Below are positions 1 to 5,505 of a DNA stretch of 5,505 nt, piece by piece. A program made the position numbers and the translations under genes. Source of the DNA: Sphingomonadales bacterium (lineage in GTDB: Bacteria; Pseudomonadota; Alphaproteobacteria; Sphingomonadales; Sphingomonadaceae); the NCBI GenBank assembly GCA_027489295.1, contig JAIYAA010000087.1, positions 1 to 5,505 on the forward strand, written 5' to 3'. Positions within the stretch are counted from its first letter, which is position 1. Each line of letters opens with the position of its first letter. The notes below the pieces were generated by a model. The model worked only from the letters and a program-made list of their open reading frames with translations. It ran no database searches and was not told the origin of the DNA.

Positions 1-1151
1 CCGCGGGTGGTGCCCGCCGGCGAGCCGACGCGGATGCCGCTGGTCTTCATCGGCGGCAGCGGATCGTTGGGGATGCCGTTCTTGTTGCAGGTGATCGCGG
101 CGCGCTCCAGCGCCTCGTCAGCGTCCTTGCCGGTCACGCCCAGCGGGGTGAGATCGACAAGTGCCAGATGCGTGTCGGTACCGCCCGAGACGAGGTTCGC
201 ACCGCGTTCCTTCAGCGTCTCGGCCAGGACCTTGGCGTTGGCGACGACCGCGGCCGCGTAGCTCTTGAACTCGGGCTGCAGCGCCTCGCCGAACGCGACC
301 GCCTTTGCGGCGATCACGTGCATCAGCGGGCCGCCCTGCAGGCCCGGGAACACCGCCGAGTTGATCTTCTTCGCGATCGCTTCGTCGTTGGTCATGATCA
401 TGCCGCCGCGGGGCCCACGCAGCGTCTTGTGCGTGGTGGTGGTGACGACATGGGCATGGCCGAACGGGGTCGGGTGGACGCCGCCCGCGACCAGGCCGGC
501 GAAGTGCGCCATGTCGACCATGAACGTCGCGCCGACCTCGTCCGCGATCGCGCGGAAGCGGGCGAAATCGATCTGGCGCGGATAGGCCGAGCCGCCGGTG
601 ATGATCAGGCGTGGCTTGTGTTCACGGGCGAGGGCTGCGACCTGGTCATAGTCGATCAGGTGATCGTCGGGGCGCACGCCGTACTGCACCGCGTTGAACC
701 ACTTGCCGCTCATCGCCGCGCGCGCGCCGTGGGTCAGGTGGCCGCCGGCATCGAGGCTGAGGCCGAGGATGGTGTCGCCCGGCTTGGTCAGCGCGAGCAT
801 CACCGCGCCGTTGGCCTGCGCGCCCGAATGCGGCTGGACGTTGGCGAAGCCGCAGCCGAACAGCTGCTTGGCGCGATCGATCGCCAGCTGCTCCACCTCG
901 TCGGACGGGTGGCAGCCCTGGTAATAGCGCTTGCCGGGATAGCCCTCGGCGTACTTGTTGGTGAACACCGAGCCCTGCGCCTCGAGCACCGCCTTGGAGA
1001 CGATGTTCTCGGAGGCGATCAGCTCGATCTGATACTGCTCGCGCGCCATTTCATGCTCGACGCCGGCGAATACCGCAGGGTCGACCTCGGCGAGCGATTT
1101 GGTGAAGAAGCCGTCCGGCTGAAGGCCTGCCATAACGGGGTTGGTGCTCAT
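1..1151 (-). CDS. glyA: Serine hydroxymethyltransferase, 3' end missing at window edge
   Basis: GlyA is a cytoplasmic, PLP-dependent enzyme that interconverts serine plus tetrahydrofolate with glycine plus 5,10-methylene-tetrahydrofolate, the main source of one-carbon units. The visible 383 residues show the family hallmarks: ELIASEN at 43-49, QPHSGAQAN at 106-114, GGHLTHG at 136-142, VDMAHFAGL with Asp213 and His216, and [14 protein letters not shown] with the PLP-binding lysine at Lys242. The visible part ends in [13 protein letters not shown], which holds the probable carboxylate-binding arginine (Arg374). The family is usually about 415-435 residues, so roughly 50 C-terminal residues lie beyond the left edge. 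The ATG at 1151-1149 is preferred because AAAGGAG (1158-1164) lies 6 nt upstream; a second ATG six codons later (1133-1131) has no better site. The start overlaps the rpiB stop by ATGA, so translation is probably coupled to rpiB. Identity is very secure. Confidence 0.97.
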   Translation of the reverse strand, partial: MSTNPVMAGLQPDGFFTKSLAEVDPAVFAGVEHEMAREQYQIELIASENIVSKAVLEAQGSVFTNKYAEGYPGKRYYQGCHPSDEVEQLAIDRAKQLFGCGFANVQPHSGAQANGAVMLALTKPGDTILGLSLDAGGHLTHGARAAMSGKWFNAVQYGVRPDDHLIDYDQVAALAREHKPRLIITGGSAYPRQIDFARFRAIADEVGATFMVDMAHFAGLVAGGVHPTPFGHAHVVTTTTHKTLRGPRGGMIMTNDEAIAKKINSAVFPGLQGGPLMHVIAAKAVAFGEALQPEFKSYAAAVVANAKVLAETLKERGANLVSGGTDTHLALVDLTPLGVTGKDADEALERAAITCNKNGIPNDPLPPMKTSGIRVGSPAGTTR

Positions 1152-1600
1152 GCGGGGCTCCTTTCGGGGTTGCTCAGCTTCTCCACGCGACGGACGTGCC
1201 GATCGCCGAGGAAAGCCGTTTCGAGGAAACTGGTGATGCAGGCCTTGGCCATCTCGATGCCGATCAGCCGCGCGCCGAGCGCGATGACATTGGCATCGTT
1301 GTGCTGGCGCGCAAGGCTGGCCGAGAGCGGCTCGGAAACGAGCGCGCAGCGCGCGGCCGGGTTGCGGTTGACCGCGATCGAGATGCCGATCCCCGATCCG
1401 CACAGCGCCACACCGAAGCGTGCGTCGCCGCCTTCGATCGCCTTGCCCAGGCGGTAGCCATAGTCGGGATAGTCGACGCTCTCGGGTCCGTTGGTGCCCA
1501 GATCGAGCACGTCATGGCCGAGACCACGCAACCAATCGACGAGTTCTGCCTTCATGGCGAAGGCGGCGTGATCCGACGCAAGGGCGATGCGATGTGACAT
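1148..1600 (-). CDS. rpiB: Ribose-5-phosphate isomerase B
   Basis: RpiB interconverts ribose 5-phosphate and ribulose 5-phosphate in the non-oxidative pentose phosphate pathway and acts in the cytoplasm. The 150-residue product matches the usual length of the RpiB/LacA-LacB family (E. coli RpiB is 149). Visible family features are ASDHAAF with Asp10-His11, VDYPDYG at 42-48, [15 protein letters not shown] with the catalytic-base cysteine Cys67, SEP at 89-91, RQHNDANV with His100 at the ring-opening position, and GDRHVRRVE with phosphate-binding Arg134 and Arg138. Cys67 and the sugar-site pattern favour RpiB over the LacA/LacB galactose-6-phosphate isomerase subunits, and no lac-type genes are nearby. 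The ATG at 1600-1598 is preceded by AGAGGG (1607-1612), 6 nt upstream. The gene is first of the two in its operon; its TGA overlaps the glyA start. The rpiB-glyA order, often followed by nrdR, is familiar from alphaproteobacteria. Confidence 0.96.
   Translation of the reverse strand: MSHRIALASDHAAFAMKAELVDWLRGLGHDVLDLGTNGPESVDYPDYGYRLGKAIEGGDARFGVALCGSGIGISIAVNRNPAARCALVSEPLSASLARQHNDANVIALGARLIGIEMAKACITSFLETAFLGDRHVRRVEKLSNPERSPA
1158..1164 (-). promoter_or_regulatory. Ribosome binding site of glyA, inside rpiB
   Basis: The minus strand reads AAAGGAG, 6 nt before the glyA ATG. It lies within the last codons of rpiB, so ribosomes finishing rpiB pass over it. Together with the ATGA overlap this suggests coupled translation of the two genes. 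It also supports the upstream ATG over the internal one. Confidence 0.75.
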
Positions 1601-1643
1601 GGCGCGCCCTCTACGCGCGTGTGCGCCCGCTGGCTAGACACCC

Positions 1644-1648
1644 AGGAG
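1644..1648 (+). promoter_or_regulatory. Ribosome binding site of the small lipoprotein gene
   Basis: AGGAG lies 5 nt before the ATG at 1654. It decides the start, because the reading frame stays open far upstream into the rpiB antisense strand. A start here gives a clean lipoprotein signal peptide. Confidence 0.75.
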
Positions 1649-1653
1649 ACCAT

Positions 1654-1917
1654 ATGCCGAAGACTCTGTCCGTTCTGTTTCCCGCGCTGGCACTCGGCCT
1701 CGCCGCCTGTTCGCCGAGCACCGAGGACCGCGTCGACAATTCGCTCGATCGGGCAAGCGACTCGGCGAGCAACGCAGCGGACCGCATCGGCGCCCAGATC
1801 GAGAACCGTCTCGACAAGGCCGGCAGGGCAATCCGGGAGGGCGCGGACGATACCGGCGATGCGCTGGCCAACGGCGTGGACCGCACCGGCAACGCGATCG
1901 ACGACGCGGCGCACTGA
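1654..1917 (+). CDS. Small lipoprotein with 11-residue amphipathic repeats, function unknown
   Basis: This 87-residue product is not one I recognise as a named family. Residues 1-18 form a lipoprotein signal peptide (Lys3, then a hydrophobic stretch), ending in the lipobox LAAC with the lipidated cysteine at Cys19. Ser20 follows the cysteine; since there is no Asp at +2, outer-membrane sorting is plausible. From residue 25 to the end the chain is five full 11-residue repeats plus a partial one, with the loose pattern x-x-[VIL]-x-N-x-[LAV]-D-[RK]-x-[GS]. Hydrophobic residues fall at repeat positions 3, 7 and 10 (spacing 4-3-4), the signature of a long, nearly straight amphipathic helix. There is no Cys after Cys19 and no aromatic residue in the mature part. 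The ATG at 1654 is chosen because AGGAG (1644-1648) lies 5 nt upstream and because it places the signal peptide at the N-terminus; the frame is open further upstream but runs antisense into rpiB. It diverges from rpiB. A periplasmic or envelope-associated structural or stress role is only a guess. Confidence 0.85.
   Translation: MPKTLSVLFPALALGLAACSPSTEDRVDNSLDRASDSASNAADRIGAQIENRLDKAGRAIREGADDTGDALANGVDRTGNAIDDAAH
1726..1914 (+). repeat. 33-nt in-frame degenerate repeat encoding 11-residue helix units
   Basis: Five full 33-base units (1726, 1759, 1792, 1825, 1858) and a final partial unit (1891-1914) encode successive 11-residue segments. In the five full units the eighth residue is always Asp, the ninth is Arg, Lys or once Asp, the fifth is Asn in four and Glu in one, and the last is Gly in four and Ser in one. 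The DNA copies are well diverged, so the repeat is conserved at protein level and is not a recent tandem duplication. The 11-residue period matches hendecad coiled coils and the 11-mer helices of LEA group 3 proteins and apolipoproteins; that comparison is by pattern only. Confidence 0.8.
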
Positions 1918-1926
1918 ACCCTGCAC

Positions 1927-1952
1927 CCCCTCCCCCCGCTCGCGGGGAGGGG
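1927..1952. repeat. GC-rich inverted repeat between convergent genes, REP-like or terminator
   Basis: CCCCTCCCC (1927-1935) is exactly complementary to GGGGAGGGG (1944-1952). An alternative fold pairs 1934-1938 with 1943-1947 around a CTCG loop, then 1927-1931 with 1948-1952, leaving a two-base bulge; it is slightly better closed. It fills most of the 43-bp gap between the lipoprotein stop and the permease stop, where a bidirectional terminator would be expected. Neither side carries a run of T, so it is not a classical intrinsic terminator. Short palindromes of this CCCTCCCCGC-GCGGGGAGGG style recur in intergenic gaps of many GC-rich proteobacteria, so a REP-like unit is the likely alternative. 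Confidence 0.6.
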
Positions 1953-1960
1953 CCGCCTGA

Positions 1961-3169
1961 TCAGGCCGCCGCTCGCTTCGTCCGCTTCGGACTCCCCGAC
2001 TTCAGCACGCCGCGCCGGAACAGCCGCGCCGCGATGGTCAGCGTGATCGCCACCCACAGCCCCTGCCAGACAAAGGCGAGCGCGTGCGGCCAGAGTTCGG
2101 GCGCATTGGCCGCTCGCGCCGCCATCGCCATGGGGGAGCTGAACGGCACGATCTGCGCCGCCGTGGCCACCCAGCTCTCCGGGTTTCCGGCGGCATAGGA
2201 CGCCATGCCGAACATCGCGAACTGGAAGATGGTGATCGGCAGCGACAGCATCTGGATCTCGCGCTGGGTGGAGGCGAGCGCGCCCACGCCCAGGAACACC
2301 GCGCTCTGCAGCAGATAGGCCATGACGAAATAGCCGACGAGCAGCACCGGGAAGATCGGCCCCACCGCCACGCCCAGATCTCCCAGCGCGCCGGCCATGC
2401 CCGCCGGCAGCAACCTCGGCAGATTGGCGACCAGCGTGCCCCAGAAGGCAACGAACAGCAGCGCCGATCCGAACGCGCCGAGCAGCTTGCCGAAGAACAC
2501 GCTTTCCAGCGGCACCGCCGCGGCGAGGATCTCGATCACCTTGTTCGAGCGTTCCTCGGCCATCGCGCCCACCGCCTGGCCGGAGAGCATCAGCGTTACC
2601 AGGAAGATGGCGAAGGTGGAGAAATAGGCCGCTTGCCCCTTGCCGCTGACGCTCGGCGCCTCGCGGGTGACGGTTTCGAAGCGCGGCGTGCTGCTGACAC
2701 CGCCGGCACGTTCCGCCCGGAGCGTCTGTGCGGCGAGCGCGGCGAGATAGCGCCCTTCCGCCTCGGCGTCCGCACGTCGCAGCACGGTCGGATGATCGAG
2801 CGGGCCGTAGAGCACCGCCGCCGCCTCGATCGCATCCGAATCGAAAAGGGCGCGCGCCTGCCGGGCGGGATCGCCCTCCGCTGCATCCAGGCGCAGCTTC
2901 GGCCGCGCGGAATCGCGGGTGAACACGCTGCGCAGCTCGCGATCGGCGGCGCGCAGGCGCTCGTGCTGCGCGGCCGGCGCGATCGCCACGATCCACTGTC
3001 GCGCTTCGCCGGCGCTGCTCGCCGCCTGGCCGCTCAGGCCGCCGATCACGCCAAAGCCGATCATCAGCAGCGGGCTAAGGAGGAACAGCAGGAAGGTCGG
3101 CGTCATCACCGTCGCGGTGAGATCACGGCGGGCGATGGCCAGCGCGTGGCGCAGGAAACGCGGCATCAT
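1961..3169 (-). CDS. ABC-2 type exporter permease, NatB-like
   Basis: This is the membrane subunit of an ABC exporter, 402 residues. Hydrophobic segments are visible at about 23-44, 180-203, 225-250, 270-298, 306-326 and 365-385, giving six membrane spans. A hydrophilic domain of about 135 residues (45-179) between the first two spans should face the periplasm. This topology is typical of the ABC2_membrane_3 / NatB / YhaP group. The motif EERSNKVIEILAAAVP at 205-220, just after the second span, is a hallmark of that group and probably forms the coupling region that contacts the ATPase. The tail is basic (KRTKR). The start codon overlaps the ATPase stop by ATGA; GGAG (3178-3181) lies 8 nt upstream of the first of two adjacent ATGs. 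Substrate is unknown: NatAB of Bacillus exports sodium, but many homologues have no assigned substrate, so I give no gene symbol. Confidence 0.9.
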   Translation of the reverse strand: MMPRFLRHALAIARRDLTATVMTPTFLLFLLSPLLMIGFGVIGGLSGQAASSAGEARQWIVAIAPAAQHERLRAADRELRSVFTRDSARPKLRLDAAEGDPARQARALFDSDAIEAAAVLYGPLDHPTVLRRADAEAEGRYLAALAAQTLRAERAGGVSSTPRFETVTREAPSVSGKGQAAYFSTFAIFLVTLMLSGQAVGAMAEERSNKVIEILAAAVPLESVFFGKLLGAFGSALLFVAFWGTLVANLPRLLPAGMAGALGDLGVAVGPIFPVLLVGYFVMAYLLQSAVFLGVGALASTQREIQMLSLPITIFQFAMFGMASYAAGNPESWVATAAQIVPFSSPMAMAARAANAPELWPHALAFVWQGLWVAITLTIAARLFRRGVLKSGSPKRTKRAAA

Positions 3170-4092
3170 GCTGCGGTCTCCGTCGGCTCGGCCAGTGCAT
3201 CGGCGCCGACGATGCGGACAAAGGCGTCGTGCAGGCCCGGCCGCTCGATCGACAGGCCGGAAATGCCGTGCCCGGCATCGATCAGCCGGACGAGCAACGC
3301 CTCGACCCCGCCATCGGGCACGATGAAGCGCCAGCTGCCGTCCTCGCGCACCGCATCGGCCGGCAGCATCGCCGCGATCGCATCGGAATCGTGATGCGGC
3401 GTGTAGCGCACCCGCAGCGGCAGCAGCGCGCGGGCATCGTCCACCGTGCCCTCGAACCGCACCTTGCCGCCGGCGATCACCGAGATGCGCTCGCACAGCC
3501 GCTCGGCATGCGCCATCACATGGGTGGAGAAGAGAATGGTCGCCCCGCGGTCGCGCTGGCCGCGGATCAGCAGTTCCAGCCGCTCCTGGTTGACCGGGTC
3601 CAGCCCCGAAAATGGCTCGTCGAGCACCAGCAGGTCGGGTTCGTGCACCACCGATCCCAGCAGCTGCACCAGCTGCGCCATGCCCTTGGAGAGCTTGCGG
3701 ATCTTGTCGTCTGCCGCGTGGCCGAGACCGGCACCCTCCAGCAGCGCATCGGCGCGCTTGCGCCCGGTTTTCCACGGCAACCCGCGCAGCGCACCCATGA
3801 ACGCGATCGCCTCGCGACACTTCATGTTGGGATAGAGGCCGCGCTCCTCGGGCAGATAGCCGACGCGGTCGCTCTCGTCGCGCGGATGGCGGCTGCCGAG
3901 CAGGGTGCGCTCGCCCTCGTCGGGTTCGATGATGCCGAGCAGCATGCGCAGCGTCGTGGTCTTGCCGGCACCGTTGGGGCCGAGGACGCCGTAGATAAGG
4001 CCCTTGGGGACGGCGATGCCGACCCCGTCGACGGCGCGGCGGTCGCCGAAGCGCTTGACCAGCCCGGAGGCACTGACGGCCAGTTCCTGCAC
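3166..4092 (-). CDS. ABC exporter ATP-binding protein, NatA-like
   Basis: This is the ATPase subunit partnering the permease downstream; from the chosen start it has 308 residues. Nucleotide-binding motifs appear in order: Walker A GPNGAGKTT (38-46), the Q-loop region GYLPEERGLYP (78-88), an atypical signature LSKGMAQ (134-140), Walker B LLVLDEP with Asp158 and Glu159 (154-160), D-loop SGLD (162-165) and switch His191 in STHVMAHAE. PEERGLY and LSKGM are usual for the NatA/YhaQ branch. Residues from about 210 to 300 form a C-terminal domain of the DUF4162 kind found in this branch. The GTG at 4092-4090 is chosen because GGGGGAGG (4097-4104) lies 4 nt upstream and because it gives the normal N-terminus just before ASGLVKRFG. 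The frame stays open to an ATG at 4227, but that would overlap queG and add an arginine-rich, non-homologous leader. It diverges from queG across 41 bp. Substrate is unknown. Confidence 0.92.
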   Translation of the reverse strand: MQELAVSASGLVKRFGDRRAVDGVGIAVPKGLIYGVLGPNGAGKTTTLRMLLGIIEPDEGERTLLGSRHPRDESDRVGYLPEERGLYPNMKCREAIAFMGALRGLPWKTGRKRADALLEGAGLGHAADDKIRKLSKGMAQLVQLLGSVVHEPDLLVLDEPFSGLDPVNQERLELLIRGQRDRGATILFSTHVMAHAERLCERISVIAGGKVRFEGTVDDARALLPLRVRYTPHHDSDAIAAMLPADAVREDGSWRFIVPDGGVEALLVRLIDAGHGISGLSIERPGLHDAFVRIVGADALAEPTETAA

Positions 4093-4096
4093 TTTG

Positions 4097-4104
4097 CCTC
4101 CCCC
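4097..4104 (-). promoter_or_regulatory. Ribosome binding site of the ABC ATPase gene
   Basis: The minus strand reads GGGGGAGG, 4 nt before a GTG codon. The spacing is short but acceptable. It argues for the GTG start at 4092 rather than the far upstream ATG at 4227, which would lie inside queG. Confidence 0.6.
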
Positions 4105-4133
4105 AAATGTCCGCAACGTGGTAGCGGGTCGCC

Positions 4134-5279
4134 GTGCGCCAAGACAAGTCCCTCGAAGAAAAGCTGAAAGCGAAGGCGGCCGAGATCGGCTTCGCGGCCT
4201 GCGGCATCGCGGATGCCGATGCGGCACCGAAAACTGCCGAACGGCTGCGCGCCTGGCTGGCCGAGGGCGCGCATGGCGACATGCTGTGGATGGAGGAGCG
4301 CGCCGAGCAGCGCGGCAGCCCCAAGGGGCTGTGGCCCGAGGTGCGATCGGTGATCGCGCTGGGCATGAGCTACGCCCCCGCCACCGATCCGCTGGCGCTG
4401 GCGGACGAAGCCGAGGTCGGCCGCATCTCGGTCTATGCGCAGGGGGCCGACTATCACGACGTAGTCAAGCGCCGGCTGAAGGAACTCGCGCGCTGGCTGG
4501 TGGCCGAGGCGCCGGGTGCAGACGTGAAGGTGTTCGTCGATACCGCGCCGGTGATGGAAAAGCCGCTGTCCGAAGCCGCCGGGCTCGGCTGGCAGGGCAA
4601 GCACACCAATCTGGTCAGCCGCGCCCATGGTAGCTGGCTGTTCCTCGGCGCGATCTACACCACGCTGGTACTGGCATCCGACGGCCCGAGCGGCGGAAGT
4701 TGCGGCAGCTGCGACGCTTGCCAGACCGCCTGCCCCACGGACGCCTTCCCCGCGCCGTACCGCATCGATGCGCGGCGCTGCGTCTCCTACCTGACGATCG
4801 AGAACAAGGGGCCCATCCCGCTCGCCTTCCGCGAAGCGATCGGCAACCGCATCTATGGCTGCGACGATTGCCTGGCGGTGTGTCCGTGGAACAAGTTCGC
4901 CGTCGCCGCGCAGGCCAACCTTGCCTTCCACCCCCGCGCCGAGCTGACCGTGCCCTATCTCGCCGATCTGCTGGCATTGGACGATGCCAGCTTCCGAGCG
5001 GTCTTCGCGGGCTCACCGATCAAGCGCATCGGGCGCGACCGGATGATGCGAAACTGCCTGATCGCTGCCGGAAACAGCGGCAGCGCGCGGCTGGTGCCGC
5101 CGGTACGGGCGCTGCTCGACGATCCCACGCCGGTGGTGCGCGGCGCCGCGATCTGGGCGCTGGCGCGGCTGGACCCGCCCCGCTGGCAGGCGGAGCGTGC
5201 GGACCGCGCCGCGCAGGAAGCCGATCCGCAGGTTCGTGTGGAGTGGGACGGGCTTGACTCGCCTGCCCCTGACAGCTAG
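4134..5279 (+). CDS. queG: Epoxyqueuosine reductase QueG
   Basis: QueG performs the last step of queuosine synthesis, the cobalamin-dependent reduction of epoxyqueuosine to queuosine at the wobble position of tRNAs with GUN anticodons (Asp, Asn, His, Tyr). The protein has 381 residues, close to E. coli QueG. The N-terminal part carries [19 protein letters not shown] (135-153), with the probable catalytic acid Asp136, followed by GKHTNL (155-160). A double [4Fe-4S] ferredoxin-like domain has all eight cysteines: Cys190, 193, 196 and 200, Cys216, then Cys243, 246 and 250. By family precedent Cys250 completes the first cluster and Cys200, 216, 243 and 246 hold the second. A HEAT-like helical repeat follows (about 303-346, with [14 protein letters not shown]), which in the family helps tRNA binding. 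The GTG at 4134 is the first possible start, because a TAG lies in frame at 4122-4124. The upstream ribosome site is weak. It precedes rpsD and diverges from the ABC operon. Confidence 0.96.
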   Translation: MRQDKSLEEKLKAKAAEIGFAACGIADADAAPKTAERLRAWLAEGAHGDMLWMEERAEQRGSPKGLWPEVRSVIALGMSYAPATDPLALADEAEVGRISVYAQGADYHDVVKRRLKELARWLVAEAPGADVKVFVDTAPVMEKPLSEAAGLGWQGKHTNLVSRAHGSWLFLGAIYTTLVLASDGPSGGSCGSCDACQTACPTDAFPAPYRIDARRCVSYLTIENKGPIPLAFREAIGNRIYGCDDCLAVCPWNKFAVAAQANLAFHPRAELTVPYLADLLALDDASFRAVFAGSPIKRIGRDRMMRNCLIAAGNSGSARLVPPVRALLDDPTPVVRGAAIWALARLDPPRWQAERADRAAQEADPQVRVEWDGLDSPAPDS

Positions 5280-5427
5280 GCGCGCCCCTTCGCAATTGGC
5301 CCCGCACCCCCGGTGAAGCGGTGGCCCTGTGTCTTTCTCTCCTGAGAAACATGCAGGCGAAACCGGGATCGCGATCAGGACGGCTTGCCGCCCGGGTCAA
5401 CGTCACAGCAATTGGTAAGGAATTGAC
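5280..5427. other. Intergenic gap and probable leader of rpsD
   Basis: This 148-bp gap is the longest non-coding stretch in the window. I see no clear sigma-70 promoter and no strong terminator after queG. Visible elements are a short hairpin TTTCTC-TCCT-GAGAAA (5334-5349), a five-base stem CCGGG (5363-5367) with CCCGG (5391-5395) enclosing CGGC-TT-GCCG (5381-5390), and two copies of GCAATTGG (5292-5299 and 5408-5415). The rpsD promoter and 5' leader probably lie here, unless rpsD is read through from queG. Confidence 0.5.
5416..5421 (+). promoter_or_regulatory. Ribosome binding site of rpsD
   Basis: TAAGGA lies 6 nt before the rpsD ATG at 5428. It is the expected strong site for a ribosomal protein gene and fixes the start. 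Confidence 0.75.
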
Positions 5428-5505
5428 ATGTCGAAGCGCTCCAGCGCCAAGCATAAGCTCGATCGCCGCATGGGCGAAAACATCTGGGGTCGTCCGAAGT
5501 CCCCG
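5428..5505 (+). CDS. rpsD: Small ribosomal subunit protein S4, 5' end only
   Basis: Only the first 26 codons are present, and the right edge cuts the gene. The N-terminus reads MSKRSSAKHKLDRRMGENIW and continues GRPKSP, which I recognise as the start of alphaproteobacterial ribosomal protein S4 (full length about 205 residues). S4 binds 16S rRNA early in 30S assembly and contributes to decoding accuracy. In this class rpsD is commonly a stand-alone gene and not part of the alpha operon, which fits its position after queG with its own leader. The start is supported by TAAGGA 6 nt upstream. Identification rests on a short but characteristic stretch. Confidence 0.9.
   Translation, partial: MSKRSSAKHKLDRRMGENIWGRPKSP

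Noticed and set aside
168..1457. A long open frame (429 codons) on the plus strand
   Set aside because: It lies antisense to glyA and the rpiB 3' part, both securely identified. Its product is rich in Arg, Ala, Gly and His with no recognisable motif, as expected for the opposite strand of GC-rich genes.
1601..1608. The 8-bp palindrome GGCGCGCC, also at 5279-5286
   Set aside because: Two copies in 5.5 kb are near what base composition alone would give, and the positions show no shared function.
1601..1653. Possible divergent promoters between rpiB and the lipoprotein gene
   Set aside because: I looked on both strands for -35/-10 pairs and saw only partial -10-like matches (for example TAGACA) without a matching -35, so no promoter is claimed.
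1611..2996. A minus-strand open frame of 461 codons
   Set aside because: It runs out of frame through the permease and antisense through the lipoprotein gene. The true permease frame has membrane spans and the EERSN motif; this one has none.
2084..3394. A plus-strand open frame of 436 codons
   Set aside because: It is antisense to the permease and the end of the ATPase. Composition is low-complexity (Arg, Ala, His, Gln) and no domain is visible.
3229..4167. A plus-strand open frame of 312 codons
   Set aside because: It is antisense to the ABC ATPase, whose motifs are all intact on the other strand.
3170..4366. Upstream extension of the permease frame to an 801-codon fusion
   Set aside because: The extension is the ATPase gene read in a wrong frame. 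The ATGA overlap and ribosome site fix the permease start at 3169.
3822..4931. A minus-strand open frame of 369 codons
   Set aside because: It is antisense to queG and out of frame with the ATPase; it only mirrors their GC-rich codons.
5305..5324. A short stem after queG as a terminator
   Set aside because: CACC can pair with either nearby GGTG copy, but only over four bases and without a following T run, so it is too weak to call.

Overview
The window is ordinary GC-rich alphaproteobacterial chromosome, most likely from a sphingomonad (Sphingomonadales). The evidence is the high G+C, the close-set genes with GTG starts and ATGA overlaps, the rpiB-glyA gene pair, and the beginning of a ribosomal protein S4 of the type I associate with sphingomonads. 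No taxonomy search was possible, so the assignment is inference. I see no mobile element, CRISPR array, tRNA, rRNA or phage gene.

Layout from left to right. On the minus strand, positions 1-1600 hold a two-gene operon, rpiB then glyA (glyA runs off the left edge), joined by a 4-base ATGA overlap. Divergent from it, across a 53-bp gap, is a plus-strand gene for a small lipoprotein of 87 residues (1654-1917). Its mature part is built almost entirely of 11-residue amphipathic repeats. A GC-rich hairpin (about 1927-1952) fills the short convergent gap. A second minus-strand operon (1961-4092) encodes an ABC exporter of the NatAB/ABC-2 type, ATPase first and permease second, again with an ATGA overlap. 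Across a 41-bp divergent gap, queG (epoxyqueuosine reductase, 4134-5279) runs on the plus strand. A 148-bp gap follows, then the first 26 codons of rpsD (ribosomal protein S4), cut by the right edge.

How the genes relate. RpiB (pentose phosphate pathway) and GlyA (serine-glycine and one-carbon metabolism) are housekeeping enzymes that share a transcript. The ATPase and permease together form one membrane exporter of unknown substrate. QueG completes the queuosine modification of tRNA and sits next to a ribosomal protein gene, which is a loose translation theme but not evidence of a joint system. The lipoprotein is the only gene I cannot assign to a known function.

I did not find a convincing undescribed system. 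The most original signal is the 11-residue repeat of the small lipoprotein. The hairpin in the convergent gap and the rpsD leader are lesser points. Several long reading frames on the opposite strands of real genes were examined and rejected as GC-driven shadows.
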